A DNA stretch of 64,000 bases. Source: JAPPLB01 sp965204095. GTDB taxonomy: Bacteria; Acidobacteriota; Terriglobia; Bryobacterales; UBA6623. The translations under genes were made by a program, and so were the position numbers. Below, in pieces: positions 7,606 through 15,623 of this stretch; positions within the stretch are counted from its first letter, which is position 1, and each line of letters opens with the position of its first letter. The notes under the pieces are model-generated. The model was not told where the DNA came from, made no database searches, and saw only the letters and a list, made by a program, of their open reading frames with translations. The DNA is taken from the NCBI GenBank assembly GCA_965204095.1, contig OZ241991.1:1674001-1738000 (forward strand). Reading direction: 5' to 3'.

Positions 7606-7707
7606 AGCGACGATGCGTTCGGGGTGAACGAGCTCTTCGGTTTCGGCGAGAAGGGCCGCCAGGCGGCGGCGGAGGACTTCGGAACTGCTGATGATGGGGC
7701 AAACCTT

Positions 7708-8126
7708 TCAGCGTCGTCGTGGACGCGGCGGCAAGGGCGGCAGCGACCCTTCACGCTGCGGCCAGCGGGTCATGGGACCGCGAATCGGCGCAGGCGGCGG
7801 CTGAGAGCGGAGCCGGGGCCGGGGCCCGCCTGAGCGGAGCTCCGGCCGTGACGGGCTCTTGATGAGTTCCCGACCAGAGGGGTAGAACCAACGCCCGGGG
7901 GCGAACACGATCGCGATCAGGCAGGCGATCGAGCCGATGCCGATCGCAAGGTGGTGCTCGGGAATCTGAGCGAAGGGCATCATGAGGTTGAAGGCCAGGA
8001 CGGAGAGGATGATCGTACAGACGCGCCGGCGCTCCTGCTTCAGCTCCGTCCAGAAGGACTGATCGAAGGGCTCGCGCATGAAGTACGGCCCTGACAGGTT
8101 GCCAGGACAGGCGTCTGCCCGGCTCA
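7708..8126 (-). CDS. Two-helix membrane hypothetical protein
   Basis: ATG 8126 is chosen to avoid overlap with the divergent aldolase gene; ATG 8079 is an alternative. Two hydrophobic helices (VCTIILSVLAFNLMMPF and LAIGIGSIACLIAIVFAPG) follow a polar N-terminus containing FWTELKQERRR. The C-terminus is a Pro/Arg-rich tail. It resembles small membrane proteins of accessory regions but no family is recognised. Its stop codon is in the same frame as the following 97-aa ORF. Confidence 0.4.
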
Positions 8127-8232
8127 TTCTCACTTTGACATGCGTCTGGAAGGTTCGATAGGGTGGAATTTCACCTTCATGGAGATTGCCGTCCGGCAAT
8201 CCAATCCGATCCAAAGACAGGAGTAGATTCTG

Positions 8233-9072
8233 ATGTCCGAGATAACCGGGGCTGAGTTCAAGCAACAGCTACGCGACGGATCGCCCAAAATGGGGCTCTT
8301 CTTGAACGCCCACACACCCACGGTGGCCGAGCAGTTGGCGCACAGTGGTTATGACTGGCTGCTGGTCGATACGCAGCACGGCCCGATGGACCACGAGAAG
8401 TTGTCCGCCATGATCTGTTCGATCGGCAGCGGCGGCGCCAAATCGATGGTGCGCGTAGGCGGCTTCGATGATCGTCCCGGGATTCAGCAGGCGCTCGACT
8501 TGGGTTCGGATGGCGTTTTGATCCCTTACATCAACAGCGCCGAGGAAGCACGCCAAGCCGTGAGCTGCGCCCGCTATCCGACCTTCGGCACGCGCTCGGT
8601 CTACTTTCCGCAGCGCAGCACGAACAAGGCCGGGCTACTGGGCTACGTCGGCCCGGCGAACGACAACATCATCGTCGCACTGCAGGTCGAGACGGCCTCA
8701 TGTATCGAGAACATGGCTGAAATCGCCGCCGTGCCGGGCGTCGACATCCTGTTCCTCGGTCAGAACGACCTGTGCATGTCGATGGGCCTCTATGAGAAGT
8801 ACGAGTTCCCGCACATGTATACGTCGGATGAGCTCGGAGCGGCCACTGACAAGCTGGTCAGTGAGGCCCGGAAAAACGATGTCATCCTCGGTCTGTTCCT
8901 GTTTGGTACCGACCGCGTGGGCGAGTTCCTCGACAAGGGCTTTACCTTCATCAGCATCGGTAACGACCTGCACCACGTGCTCACGCAAGCGGCAGCGCAT
9001 GTGACCGCGCTTGAATCGATTGCTGAAGAAAAAGGCAAGTCCTGGACTCGCCGTCCGACGGCATTGTTCTAG
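8233..9072 (+). CDS. HpcH/HpaI-family aldolase (2-oxo acid class II aldolase)
   Basis: This 279-aa protein has the HpcH/HpaI beta-alpha barrel signature: MGLFLNAHTPTVAEQLAHSGYDWLLVDTQHG near the start, DLGSDGVLIPYINSAEEAR with the substrate-binding region, and VETASCIENMAEIAAVPGVDILFLGQNDL, which carries the metal-binding Glu and Asp. Family members cleave 2-keto-3-deoxy sugar acids or hydroxyglutarates to pyruvate and an aldehyde with Mn, Mg or Co. Exact substrate cannot be set from sequence. AGGAG lies ten bases before the ATG. The stop TAG is contained in the CTAG that flanks the first copy of element A. Confidence 0.85.
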   Translation: MSEITGAEFKQQLRDGSPKMGLFLNAHTPTVAEQLAHSGYDWLLVDTQHGPMDHEKLSAMICSIGSGGAKSMVRVGGFDDRPGIQQALDLGSDGVLIPYINSAEEARQAVSCARYPTFGTRSVYFPQRSTNKAGLLGYVGPANDNIIVALQVETASCIENMAEIAAVPGVDILFLGQNDLCMSMGLYEKYEFPHMYTSDELGAATDKLVSEARKNDVILGLFLFGTDRVGEFLDKGFTFISIGNDLHHVLTQAAAHVTALESIAEEKGKSWTRRPTALF

Positions 9073-9309
9073 CCTGCATTTCTCACCACGCGGCGAGGCG
9101 AAGTGGGTGAGAGGGCCGTCAGGACTAGCCTGCACTTCTCATCACGTGGCGCGGCGAAGTGCGTGAGAGGGCCGTCAGGACGAGGCGCGAGCCGCTTGGC
9201 GCGCGCAGGCGTACTTGAACAGTACGTTGAGCACGGCAAGCAAGCGCAACGAAGTCCTGGCGGTCGTATCGCGTGCTTTGACCGTCGGGTGGTGAGAAAT
9301 GCAGGCCAG
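9069..9309 (+). repeat. Element A, locus 1: partial plus full copy in tandem
   Basis: A left end of about 54 bp (core from 9073) is followed directly by a complete copy (about 9127-9305). Left flank CTAG provides the aldolase stop; the right flank is CCAG. The termini are CCTGCATTTCTCACCAC (slightly diverged at 9131) and its reverse complement. The head-to-tail doubling suggests a second insertion at the end of an earlier copy. Confidence 0.9.
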
Positions 9310-9353
9310 CCTGTTCCGGAAGAGTGTCCTGGCGGACGGCAGCTTGGGTTCCT

Positions 9354-10295
9354 TCAGCTTGGGCTGCTATCGTTCAGGTGCAGCGTATCGACCAGCTCTC
9401 GGGCTGAACCCAGCTTTTGTTTCTCCAGGAAACGGCGAAGCTCGCCGATGAGCCTCTGCGGGGTCTCCGGGTCCCAGAACGTAGCGGTCCCTACCTGAGT
9501 GGCGCGCGCCCCGCAGATCAGAAACTCTGCTACGTCCCTGCCGGTCGCGATGCCGCCGAGCCCGATGACCGGTAGCTTCACCGCGTGCGCAGCCTGATAG
9601 ACCATGCGCAGCGCGATGGGCTTGATCGCCGGCCCTGAAAGTCCTCCAAAGTTCGCCCCCAGAAGTGGCCGCCGCTCGGCGGCGTCAACGGCGATGCCCA
9701 CGAACGTATTCACCAACGAGATCGCATCTGCCCCCGCCTCCTCGGCGGCCCGTGCCATGACCGTGATGTCCGTCACGTTCGGCGATAGTTTGACGATCAG
9801 GGGACGCCTGCTCACGGCGGCGCGCGCCAGCCTGACGACCTCGCCCAGCAGGCCGGGGTCAGATGCGAACTGCATCCCTCCGTGCTTCGTATTCGGGCAC
9901 GAAACATTCAGCTCGTAACCAGCCAGCCCGTCGGCGTCTTCCAAGACCCGCAGCACCTCGACGTAGTCGTTTGGGGTGTACCCGAACACATTGGCGAAGA
10001 CGGCCGTATCAAGCTGTGCGAGCTTTGGGAGTTTCTCGGCGGCGAATGAGCGAACGCCGACGTTCTGCAGACCGATCGCATTCAGCATCCCTGAAGCCGT
10101 CTCGACGACTCTCGGCGGCGCGTTGCCGGCGATCGGGTCGCGGGAAAGTCCCTTGACCACAAAACCGCCGAGGGCGTCGAGGTCGACGATGTCGGCGAAC
10201 TCGAGTCCGTAACCGAAGGTCCCGCTCGAGGCGATCACTGGATTCTTGAGGCGGATGCCGCAGATTTCCGTTGTGAGGTCGGGTACCGTGTTCAA
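9354..10295 (-). CDS. pyrD: Dihydroorotate dehydrogenase, class 1B catalytic subunit
   Basis: The 313-aa product oxidises dihydroorotate to orotate in pyrimidine synthesis. Features in order: GIRLKNPVIASSGTFGYG at the start, NAIGLQN, ELNVSCPNTKHGG with the catalytic Cys typical of class 1, KLSPNVTDI for FMN contact, and GLGGIATGRDVAEFL. Class 1B enzymes pair with the FAD/2Fe-2S subunit PyrK; no pyrK is seen here. Its start overlaps the stop of the upstream phosphatase-like gene by four bases, implying co-transcription. Confidence 0.9.
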   Translation of the reverse strand: MNTVPDLTTEICGIRLKNPVIASSGTFGYGLEFADIVDLDALGGFVVKGLSRDPIAGNAPPRVVETASGMLNAIGLQNVGVRSFAAEKLPKLAQLDTAVFANVFGYTPNDYVEVLRVLEDADGLAGYELNVSCPNTKHGGMQFASDPGLLGEVVRLARAAVSRRPLIVKLSPNVTDITVMARAAEEAGADAISLVNTFVGIAVDAAERRPLLGANFGGLSGPAIKPIALRMVYQAAHAVKLPVIGLGGIATGRDVAEFLICGARATQVGTATFWDPETPQRLIGELRRFLEKQKLGSARELVDTLHLNDSSPS

Positions 10296-11917
10296 GGCGA
10301 GTTAGGCGGAGGACCGACGAAGTCAGGATCGACGAAGTCGGTGGTTGGTTTTGGAAGCAGGGCTTCGGCCAGAACCCGGCCGGTCGCGGATGAAGGTGGG
10401 GCAATGCCCAGCCAGGCGGAAAGGGTCGGTGCGATGTCGGACGCATCGGCCGGGCCTTGGAAGCGGCCGGCTCGAAACCCGCGTCCGTAAAAGATCAACG
10501 GCACGTCGGTGTCATATCGGTAGTACGAGCCCGGCGCCGTTCCGCGGCCGTTACCGAAGTCCTCGGTAAAAAAAGGCTCATAGACAAGAGCCAGGTCGCC
10601 CACTCGATCCGGATACCAGCTCCGCTGGATCTTGTCTGCTCCCGGAGCGGTCGCCGGGCCGGTTTCCGGAGAGTAAAACCCTGCGATACCAATCAAGGTC
10701 CGCGCAGCCTCTCCCGCCGTTCTCACGATAGTGGCTCGGCGTTCCGGAACGGCCGTACGCGCGGCGGCGCTCAGATACACATAGGGGTAAACAAACTTCT
10801 CGACGTAGACCTCGGGGCCGAAGTTCTCCCGGAGCGCTTCGTCAATCGTATGGACGACATCCTCGCCGCGAATTCGTCCGGCTGACAAGCCTTCGCTTCT
10901 GATCGTTTCCGGCAAGGGCGCGGCGCCGTGCAGACCGGTCAGAACAATCCCTACGTTTTCCAGCCCGAGAATCTGATCCAAGTCATTCAGGAAGGCGTCC
11001 AACAGGCGATCGAGACGCAGAATCATGTCTCGCATCAGCGGCGAGCGGGCGCCGGTCTCCGCCGCCAACCGGGCGGGCGCACTCACGTTCACGACGAGTA
11101 GGTCTGGATAGTCACCCTGCCCGAGTTCCTCCGCCACAACGGACCGCAAAGCCAACGCAAACGTGTCCTGAGATGCAAAGGGCGATGCCCGGTAGAGCGC
11201 GGTCAGGTCGCTTTCCGTACGAGCGTTGATGACCCGCAGGGGAACGGAATCCGTGCGCTGCCCGAGTGCGAACCACTTCCGGCCTCGAGCCCGAACCGCA
11301 CCGTGGAGAGCATTGAATTCCTCGACCCAGCCAGGCAGAGCCTGACGATAGTATCTCGAAGTCTGGAAGACGTCGCTGGTCCCCATCCAATAGCACCCGA
11401 TAGGGCGGCGGCCGGCGAGAAACACGGCCCCCTCTGCGCTGCCCGAGACCGCAAGTACGCGCGAGCGGCCGTCGGTCGCCCATCGCAGCTCATCGGCGAA
11501 AGTCGAGCCGATCAGACGGAGCGGCGATACGGCGAGTGAGCCTTGCGACGGTCCCGATTCGAGGGCGCTCACAACCTTGCTGTAAGACCGTTCATGCCAT
11601 CGGTTGGCAACGATCCCATGCAGTGACGGATATGCGCCCGTCGCCAGCACGGCCGCGTTCGGTCCGGCCAGCGTTGCGAGGTGGTCGTACCTCGCCGTGG
11701 GGTACACCGCTCCCTCCGTCAACAGGCGCCCGAATCCACCGGCGCTGAAACTGTTTTCGTAGAGCTGAAGATAGTCGGAGCGGAGTTGCTCCGACGTGAT
11801 CAGCACGATAAGAGGCGGAGGCGACCCCGCAAGAGGCCGCGCGGCCGCAAACAGCGAGAGCGTCAACAGAAGGACCCCGACCGCGCTCCGGCTTTGCAGG
11901 CGGCATGGAAGCCTCAT
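10292..11917 (-). CDS. Secreted PafA-like alkaline phosphatase / type I phosphodiesterase
   Basis: This 541-aa protein begins with a basic start and a hydrophobic signal sequence (VGVLLLTLSLFAAARPLAG). The alkaline-phosphatase-superfamily core follows: VLITSEQLRSDYLQLYE with the first metal Asp position altered to Glu-Gln context, ARYDHLATLAGPNAAVLATG with a Thr nucleophile candidate, GAYPSLHGIVANRW as in PafA, and late VPLIFYGRGF with DIAPTLSAWLGI. It probably acts in the periplasm on phosphate mono- or diesters. It overlaps pyrD by 4 bp. Confidence 0.7.
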   Translation of the reverse strand: MRLPCRLQSRSAVGVLLLTLSLFAAARPLAGSPPPLIVLITSEQLRSDYLQLYENSFSAGGFGRLLTEGAVYPTARYDHLATLAGPNAAVLATGAYPSLHGIVANRWHERSYSKVVSALESGPSQGSLAVSPLRLIGSTFADELRWATDGRSRVLAVSGSAEGAVFLAGRRPIGCYWMGTSDVFQTSRYYRQALPGWVEEFNALHGAVRARGRKWFALGQRTDSVPLRVINARTESDLTALYRASPFASQDTFALALRSVVAEELGQGDYPDLLVVNVSAPARLAAETGARSPLMRDMILRLDRLLDAFLNDLDQILGLENVGIVLTGLHGAAPLPETIRSEGLSAGRIRGEDVVHTIDEALRENFGPEVYVEKFVYPYVYLSAAARTAVPERRATIVRTAGEAARTLIGIAGFYSPETGPATAPGADKIQRSWYPDRVGDLALVYEPFFTEDFGNGRGTAPGSYYRYDTDVPLIFYGRGFRAGRFQGPADASDIAPTLSAWLGIAPPSSATGRVLAEALLPKPTTDFVDPDFVGPPPNSP

Positions 11918-12175
11918 TCTGGCCCTCCCGAGTTGATGAGTGTATCAGAAGCCCTTCGCTCATCTGTCTATTGATGCCCGCACGAACACGAGGCGGATAG
12001 ACCGGCGCAACAACAGAAGCCCGTGGCGCGGACAGCCCTCGATCCGATTGTGTACACTACGATTCTCGGGCCTCTTCCAGAGGACCCCGTGGTGGAGCTG
12101 CTCATTCAGCCCTCCCGCAAATCGTTCCACCGTCCCACTTGGTAGAAACAGATCCGCGACTTGGAGTCAGTTTTG

Positions 12176-13495
12176 GTGTCAGTGCGAGAAATCCCGAATA
12201 TCGCGCCCCCTGAGGGCAAACTTGGAGTCCTGCTGCCCGGGCTAGGGGCGGTGAGCACGACCTTCATCGCAGGCGTGGAGGCGGTCAAGAAGGGTAAGGC
12301 GGAGCCCATCGGCTCGCTCACCCAGATCGGTCACGTCCGGCTCGGCAAACGTACTGAAGATCGCAATCCGCTGATCAAAGAGCTGGTCCCGCTGACCGAC
12401 ATCTCCAACCTTGTCTATGGCGGCTGGGACATCTACGAGGACAACTGTTACGACGCCGCCATCAACGCAGGTGTGCTGCAGCGCGACTTGCTCGATCAAG
12501 TCAAAACCGAAATGCAGGCCGTGACGCCCATGCCGGCCGTGTTCGAGCATCGTTTTGTCACGCGCATCGACGGTCCGAACATCAAGAAGGGCGCCAACAA
12601 GATGGAGTTGGCGGAGGCGCTGATCGACGATATCCGCAACTTCAAGCAACGCACGGGAGCGGCGCGTGCGGTAATGGTCTGGTGCGGCTCCACCGAGATC
12701 TTCCAGAAACCCGGTGACGTGCACCAGAGTCCCGCTGCATTCGAGCGAGGGCTGGCGGAAAACGACCCTGAGATCGCGCCCAGCCAAATCTACGCATACG
12801 CCGCGCTGAAGTCCGGCGTGCCTTTCGCCAACGGTGCGCCGAACCTCACCGTCGATACGCCCGCCTTGATCGCACTGTCGAAGGCTGAGGGAGTGCCAAT
12901 CGCCGGTAAGGACTACAAGACCGGCCAAACCTTTATCAAGACGCTGCTTGCCCCCGGTTTGAAGTCCCGCCTGCTCGGGCTCGACGGCTGGTTCTCGACG
13001 AACATCCTCGGGAACCGTGACGGTGAAGTCCTCGACGACCCCGATTCGTTCAAGACCAAGGAGGAGAGCAAACTGTCCGCGCTCGATGTCATTTTTCAGC
13101 CGCAGCTCTATCCGGAACTCTACGGCGACTTCGACCACAAGGTGCGCATCAACTACTATCCGCCGCGTGGCGACAACAAAGAGGGCTGGGACAATATCGA
13201 CATCTTCGGTTGGCTCGGCTACAAGATGCAGATCAAGGTCAATTTCCTGTGCCGGGATTCGATCCTGGCGGCGCCGCTGGTGTTGGACCTGGCTCTTTTC
13301 CTCGATCTCGCGCAGCGCGCCGGCATGTCGGGAATCCTGGAATGGCTTTCGTTCTATTTCAAGTCGCCGATGGCCGCGCAGGGTCTCTACCCCGAGCACG
13401 ACATCTTCATCCAATTGATGAAGCTGAAGAACACACTCCGCTGGATGAAGGGCGAAGATCTCATCACGCATCTTGGCCTCGAATACTACGACTAA
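12176..13495 (+). CDS. ino1: myo-inositol-1-phosphate synthase
   Basis: The enzyme converts glucose-6-phosphate to inositol-3-phosphate using NAD. It shows the Rossmann glycine motif LLPGLGAVSTTFIAG, then GSLTQIGHVRLGKR, AMVVWCGSTE-like AVMVWCGSTE, and the C-terminal lyase/isomerase motif KTGQTFIKTLLAPGL with STNILGNRDGEVL. GTG 12176 is favoured because GGAG lies at 12163-12166; a TTG at 12161 is also in frame. About 440 residues fits the bacterial/eukaryotic-type family. The TAA stop lies in the CTAA flank of a shrunken element A copy. Confidence 0.9.
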   Translation: MSVREIPNIAPPEGKLGVLLPGLGAVSTTFIAGVEAVKKGKAEPIGSLTQIGHVRLGKRTEDRNPLIKELVPLTDISNLVYGGWDIYEDNCYDAAINAGVLQRDLLDQVKTEMQAVTPMPAVFEHRFVTRIDGPNIKKGANKMELAEALIDDIRNFKQRTGAARAVMVWCGSTEIFQKPGDVHQSPAAFERGLAENDPEIAPSQIYAYAALKSGVPFANGAPNLTVDTPALIALSKAEGVPIAGKDYKTGQTFIKTLLAPGLKSRLLGLDGWFSTNILGNRDGEVLDDPDSFKTKEESKLSALDVIFQPQLYPELYGDFDHKVRINYYPPRGDNKEGWDNIDIFGWLGYKMQIKVNFLCRDSILAAPLVLDLALFLDLAQRAGMSGILEWLSFYFKSPMAAQGLYPEHDIFIQLMKLKNTLRWMKGEDLITHLGLEYYD

Positions 13496-13554
13496 CCGGC
13501 ATTCCCCACCACCTGGCGAGGCAAGTGCGTGAGTGGGCGGGCAATGCAGGATAG
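13492..13554 (+). repeat. Element A, locus 2: internally deleted derivative
   Basis: About 55 bp keep both ends of element A (CCGGCATTCCCCACCAC on the left, GCAATGCAGG on the right) plus GGCGAGGC-AAGTGCGTGAG, but lack the interior. The left flank CTAA contains the ino1 stop. The ATG inside the right terminus is the best start of the next gene. Confidence 0.7.
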
Positions 13555-14536
13555 ACGACCCGACCGTGCTCTCGTTATCGGAGGCACACTCTTCATCGGG
13601 CGGGCGCTCGTGCGACGCCTGCTTGCTCGCGGTGACGACGTTACGATTTTGCATCGCGGGACGAAGCAACCGTTTGCCGGTCAGGCCGCGGAAATCCTCT
13701 GTGACCGCAACGACACGGCGAACATCGCTCAGAAGCTGAACGGCGTGCGGTTCGATGTCGTCTACGACAACGTGTACGACTGGCAACGGGGCACAACCGC
13801 TGAACAGGTGGAAGCAGCAGCCCTTGCTGCTGCCCCCGGCCTTCGACGCTACGTCTTCACATCCAGTGTCGCCGCATATGGAGAAGGTCTGAACCTCTCC
13901 GAGGACCACCCGCTGGCCCCCGAGGATCACCCGGAAGATTATGTGCGGAACAAGGCGCAGACGGAGCGCATGCTCTTCCGGCTTCATGAAGACGAAGGAC
14001 TCCCCGCCGCGACTCTGCGGCCGCCCTATGTCTACGGACCCGAGAACCCCTTCTATCGCGAAGCGTTCTTTTGGGATCGCCTGCTGGCTGATCGTCCGAT
14101 CTTGCTTCCGGACGACGGAGAGCGCCTCATGCAGTTCGTCCTGGCCGATGATTTGGCCCGAGCGGCGATCCTGGCCGCTGACACGGACGTTTCCGCCGGA
14201 CGTGCCTATAACATTGCGCACGACTCAGCGATTACGCAGCGCGCACTCGTCGAAGCGCTGGCGGACGCGGCAGGCCGGCAGGCCGACCTCGTGCCCGTTC
14301 CCCGCGAACGATTGATCGAGCTCGGCGGCAACATCTTCGAGCCGCCGTTCTACTTCGCGCAGTATTTCGACATGCCCCCGATTACCCAGAACACTGCACG
14401 AGCCCGGGACGAGCTCGGTTTCGAACCCACCTCCTGGGAAGAGGGGTTGCGGCGGACCTTTGCGTGGTATCTGTCTCGAGAGCGGCCGGCAGCGGATTTC
14501 TCTTTCGATGACAAGGTGCTGAGCGCGTTGTCGTAG
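13544..14536 (+). CDS. NAD-dependent epimerase/dehydratase (extended SDR)
   Basis: The 330-aa protein has the nucleotide-binding motif LVIGGTLFIGRALVRRLL, an Asp/His-rich second strand (VTILHRGTKQPF), FTSSVAAYGEG, and a YVRNKAQTE stretch that takes the place of the YxxxK catalytic motif. A conserved RPPYVYGPENP and a C-terminal LGFEPTSWEEGLRRTFAWY complete the fold. The likely role is sugar-nucleotide modification or chloroplast-type RNA-binding-like SDR; substrate unknown. The start ATG at 13544 lies in the right end of a remnant of element A; an in-frame GTG at 13529 is an alternative. Confidence 0.8.
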   Translation: MQDRRPDRALVIGGTLFIGRALVRRLLARGDDVTILHRGTKQPFAGQAAEILCDRNDTANIAQKLNGVRFDVVYDNVYDWQRGTTAEQVEAAALAAAPGLRRYVFTSSVAAYGEGLNLSEDHPLAPEDHPEDYVRNKAQTERMLFRLHEDEGLPAATLRPPYVYGPENPFYREAFFWDRLLADRPILLPDDGERLMQFVLADDLARAAILAADTDVSAGRAYNIAHDSAITQRALVEALADAAGRQADLVPVPRERLIELGGNIFEPPFYFAQYFDMPPITQNTARARDELGFEPTSWEEGLRRTFAWYLSRERPAADFSFDDKVLSALS

Positions 14537-15108
14537 AGAATGGAGGAAGTCCTCGGAGTCGAATGTACGATTTATTACATTCGATTCGACGGCTTCTCTT
14601 GGTGCAACATCGTTGCTTCGGGAAATAACCGACTCGGCTTGTCCAGTCCGGGCTTCAGGTCACCTCTGCAACACCCCGGCGGATTGGAAGGTCTAGCCTG
14701 CATTTCTCACCACGTGGCGAGGCGAAGTGCGTGAGAGGGCCGTCAGGACGAGGCGCGAGCCGCTTGGCGCGCGCAGGCGTACTTGACGGTACGTTGAGCA
14801 CGGCAAGCAAGCGCAACGAAGTCCTGGCGGTCGTATCGTGTGCTTCGACCGTCGGGTGGTGAGAAATGCAGGCTAGGTTGTGGGTCTTCCCGCCGGCTTG
14901 CACCTCAACTGCAAAACCGGAGTGGCCCTCGAGATACTTTCTTGACACAGCCCACGTAATCGACCATGCAATCTGCTTGCATTGCGCCGGAACCTCTCCG
15001 GGGCTCGAACCTTCGCTTCGAAAATCATTCGAGAATATGTTTTGACAAGGTCCGTACAGCGGCGATACAACGAATATTCCACCCAGCGGGTGAACGGAAA
15101 GGTGAACG
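14537..15108. other. Gene-free 572 bases with one element A copy
   Basis: The segment between the SDR gene and bacterioferritin contains element A at 14694-14876. The remaining 157 and 232 bases have no recognisable coding sequence. Bases 15040-15108 precede bfr and contain its likely promoter and the ribosome binding site GGAAAGGTG. Confidence 0.5.
14694..14876 (+). repeat. Element A, locus 3: full short copy
   Basis: A 175-bp core (14698-14872) is flanked by CTAG on both sides. The 17-bp terminal arms are exact complements. Outer thirds are imperfect inverted repeats (GGCGAAG..CGTGAGAG..CCGTCAGGAC against its diverged complement). The centre has GTAC..GTAC pairing. Confidence 0.95.
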
Positions 15109-15591
15109 ATGAAAGGCGACCCCAAAGTTATTGAGTGCCTCAAGGAGGTCCTCAAAGCCGAGTTGACGGCGATCAACCAGTATTTCCTGCATGCCGAGAT
15201 GTGCGAGAACTGGGGCTACCTGGCCCTCGCGAAATACGTGAAACGTGAGTCGATTGAAGAGATGCAGCATGCCGAAGCGCTCATCGAGCGCATTCTCTTC
15301 CTCGAGAGCATCCCGAATCTTCGCGAAATGTTTTCGCTGCGAATCGGCAAAGATGTCAGATCCCAATTCGAAAACGACTTGGCGCTCGAACTGGAAGCTG
15401 TGCCGAGGCTCAACCAGGCTATCGACGTGGCCGTCGAGAAACGGGACAACGGGTCCCGCGAGCTGTTCGAGAAGATTCTCGTCGACGAAGAAAAGCATGT
15501 CGACTGGCTGGAAGCACAGATCGACATGATCGATCAGATGGGCATTGGCGTCTACCTTTCGCAGCAAATGGGCGAAGAGGAAGGCAATTAG
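15109..15591 (+). CDS. bfr: Bacterioferritin
   Basis: The 160-aa product stores iron in a 24-subunit shell. It starts MKGDPKVIECLKEVLKAELTAINQY, with Glu18, then SIEEMQHAEALIER carrying Glu51, the haem-ligand Met52 and His54, LALELE (Glu94), and DEEKHVDWLE (Glu127 and His130). Thus both the ferroxidase centre and haem-binding Met appear intact. Length and spacing match E. coli Bfr closely. It stands alone, followed 32 bases later by malQ. Confidence 0.95.
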   Translation: MKGDPKVIECLKEVLKAELTAINQYFLHAEMCENWGYLALAKYVKRESIEEMQHAEALIERILFLESIPNLREMFSLRIGKDVRSQFENDLALELEAVPRLNQAIDVAVEKRDNGSRELFEKILVDEEKHVDWLEAQIDMIDQMGIGVYLSQQMGEEEGN

Positions 15592-15623
15592 CCCGGGCCG
15601 ACGGACTCCTGTCACGGGCTTTT

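Noticed and set aside
12242..14221. A 659-residue minus-strand open frame opposite ino1 and the SDR gene
   Set aside because: It overlaps two well-supported plus-strand genes with family motifs and shows no motif of its own; it is an antisense shadow of high-GC codons.
14537..15108. tRNA gene search in intergenic regions, including this one
   Set aside because: No cloverleaf with a GTTC-A loop and matching acceptor stem was found by eye in this or other gaps. A tRNA scan could still find one.
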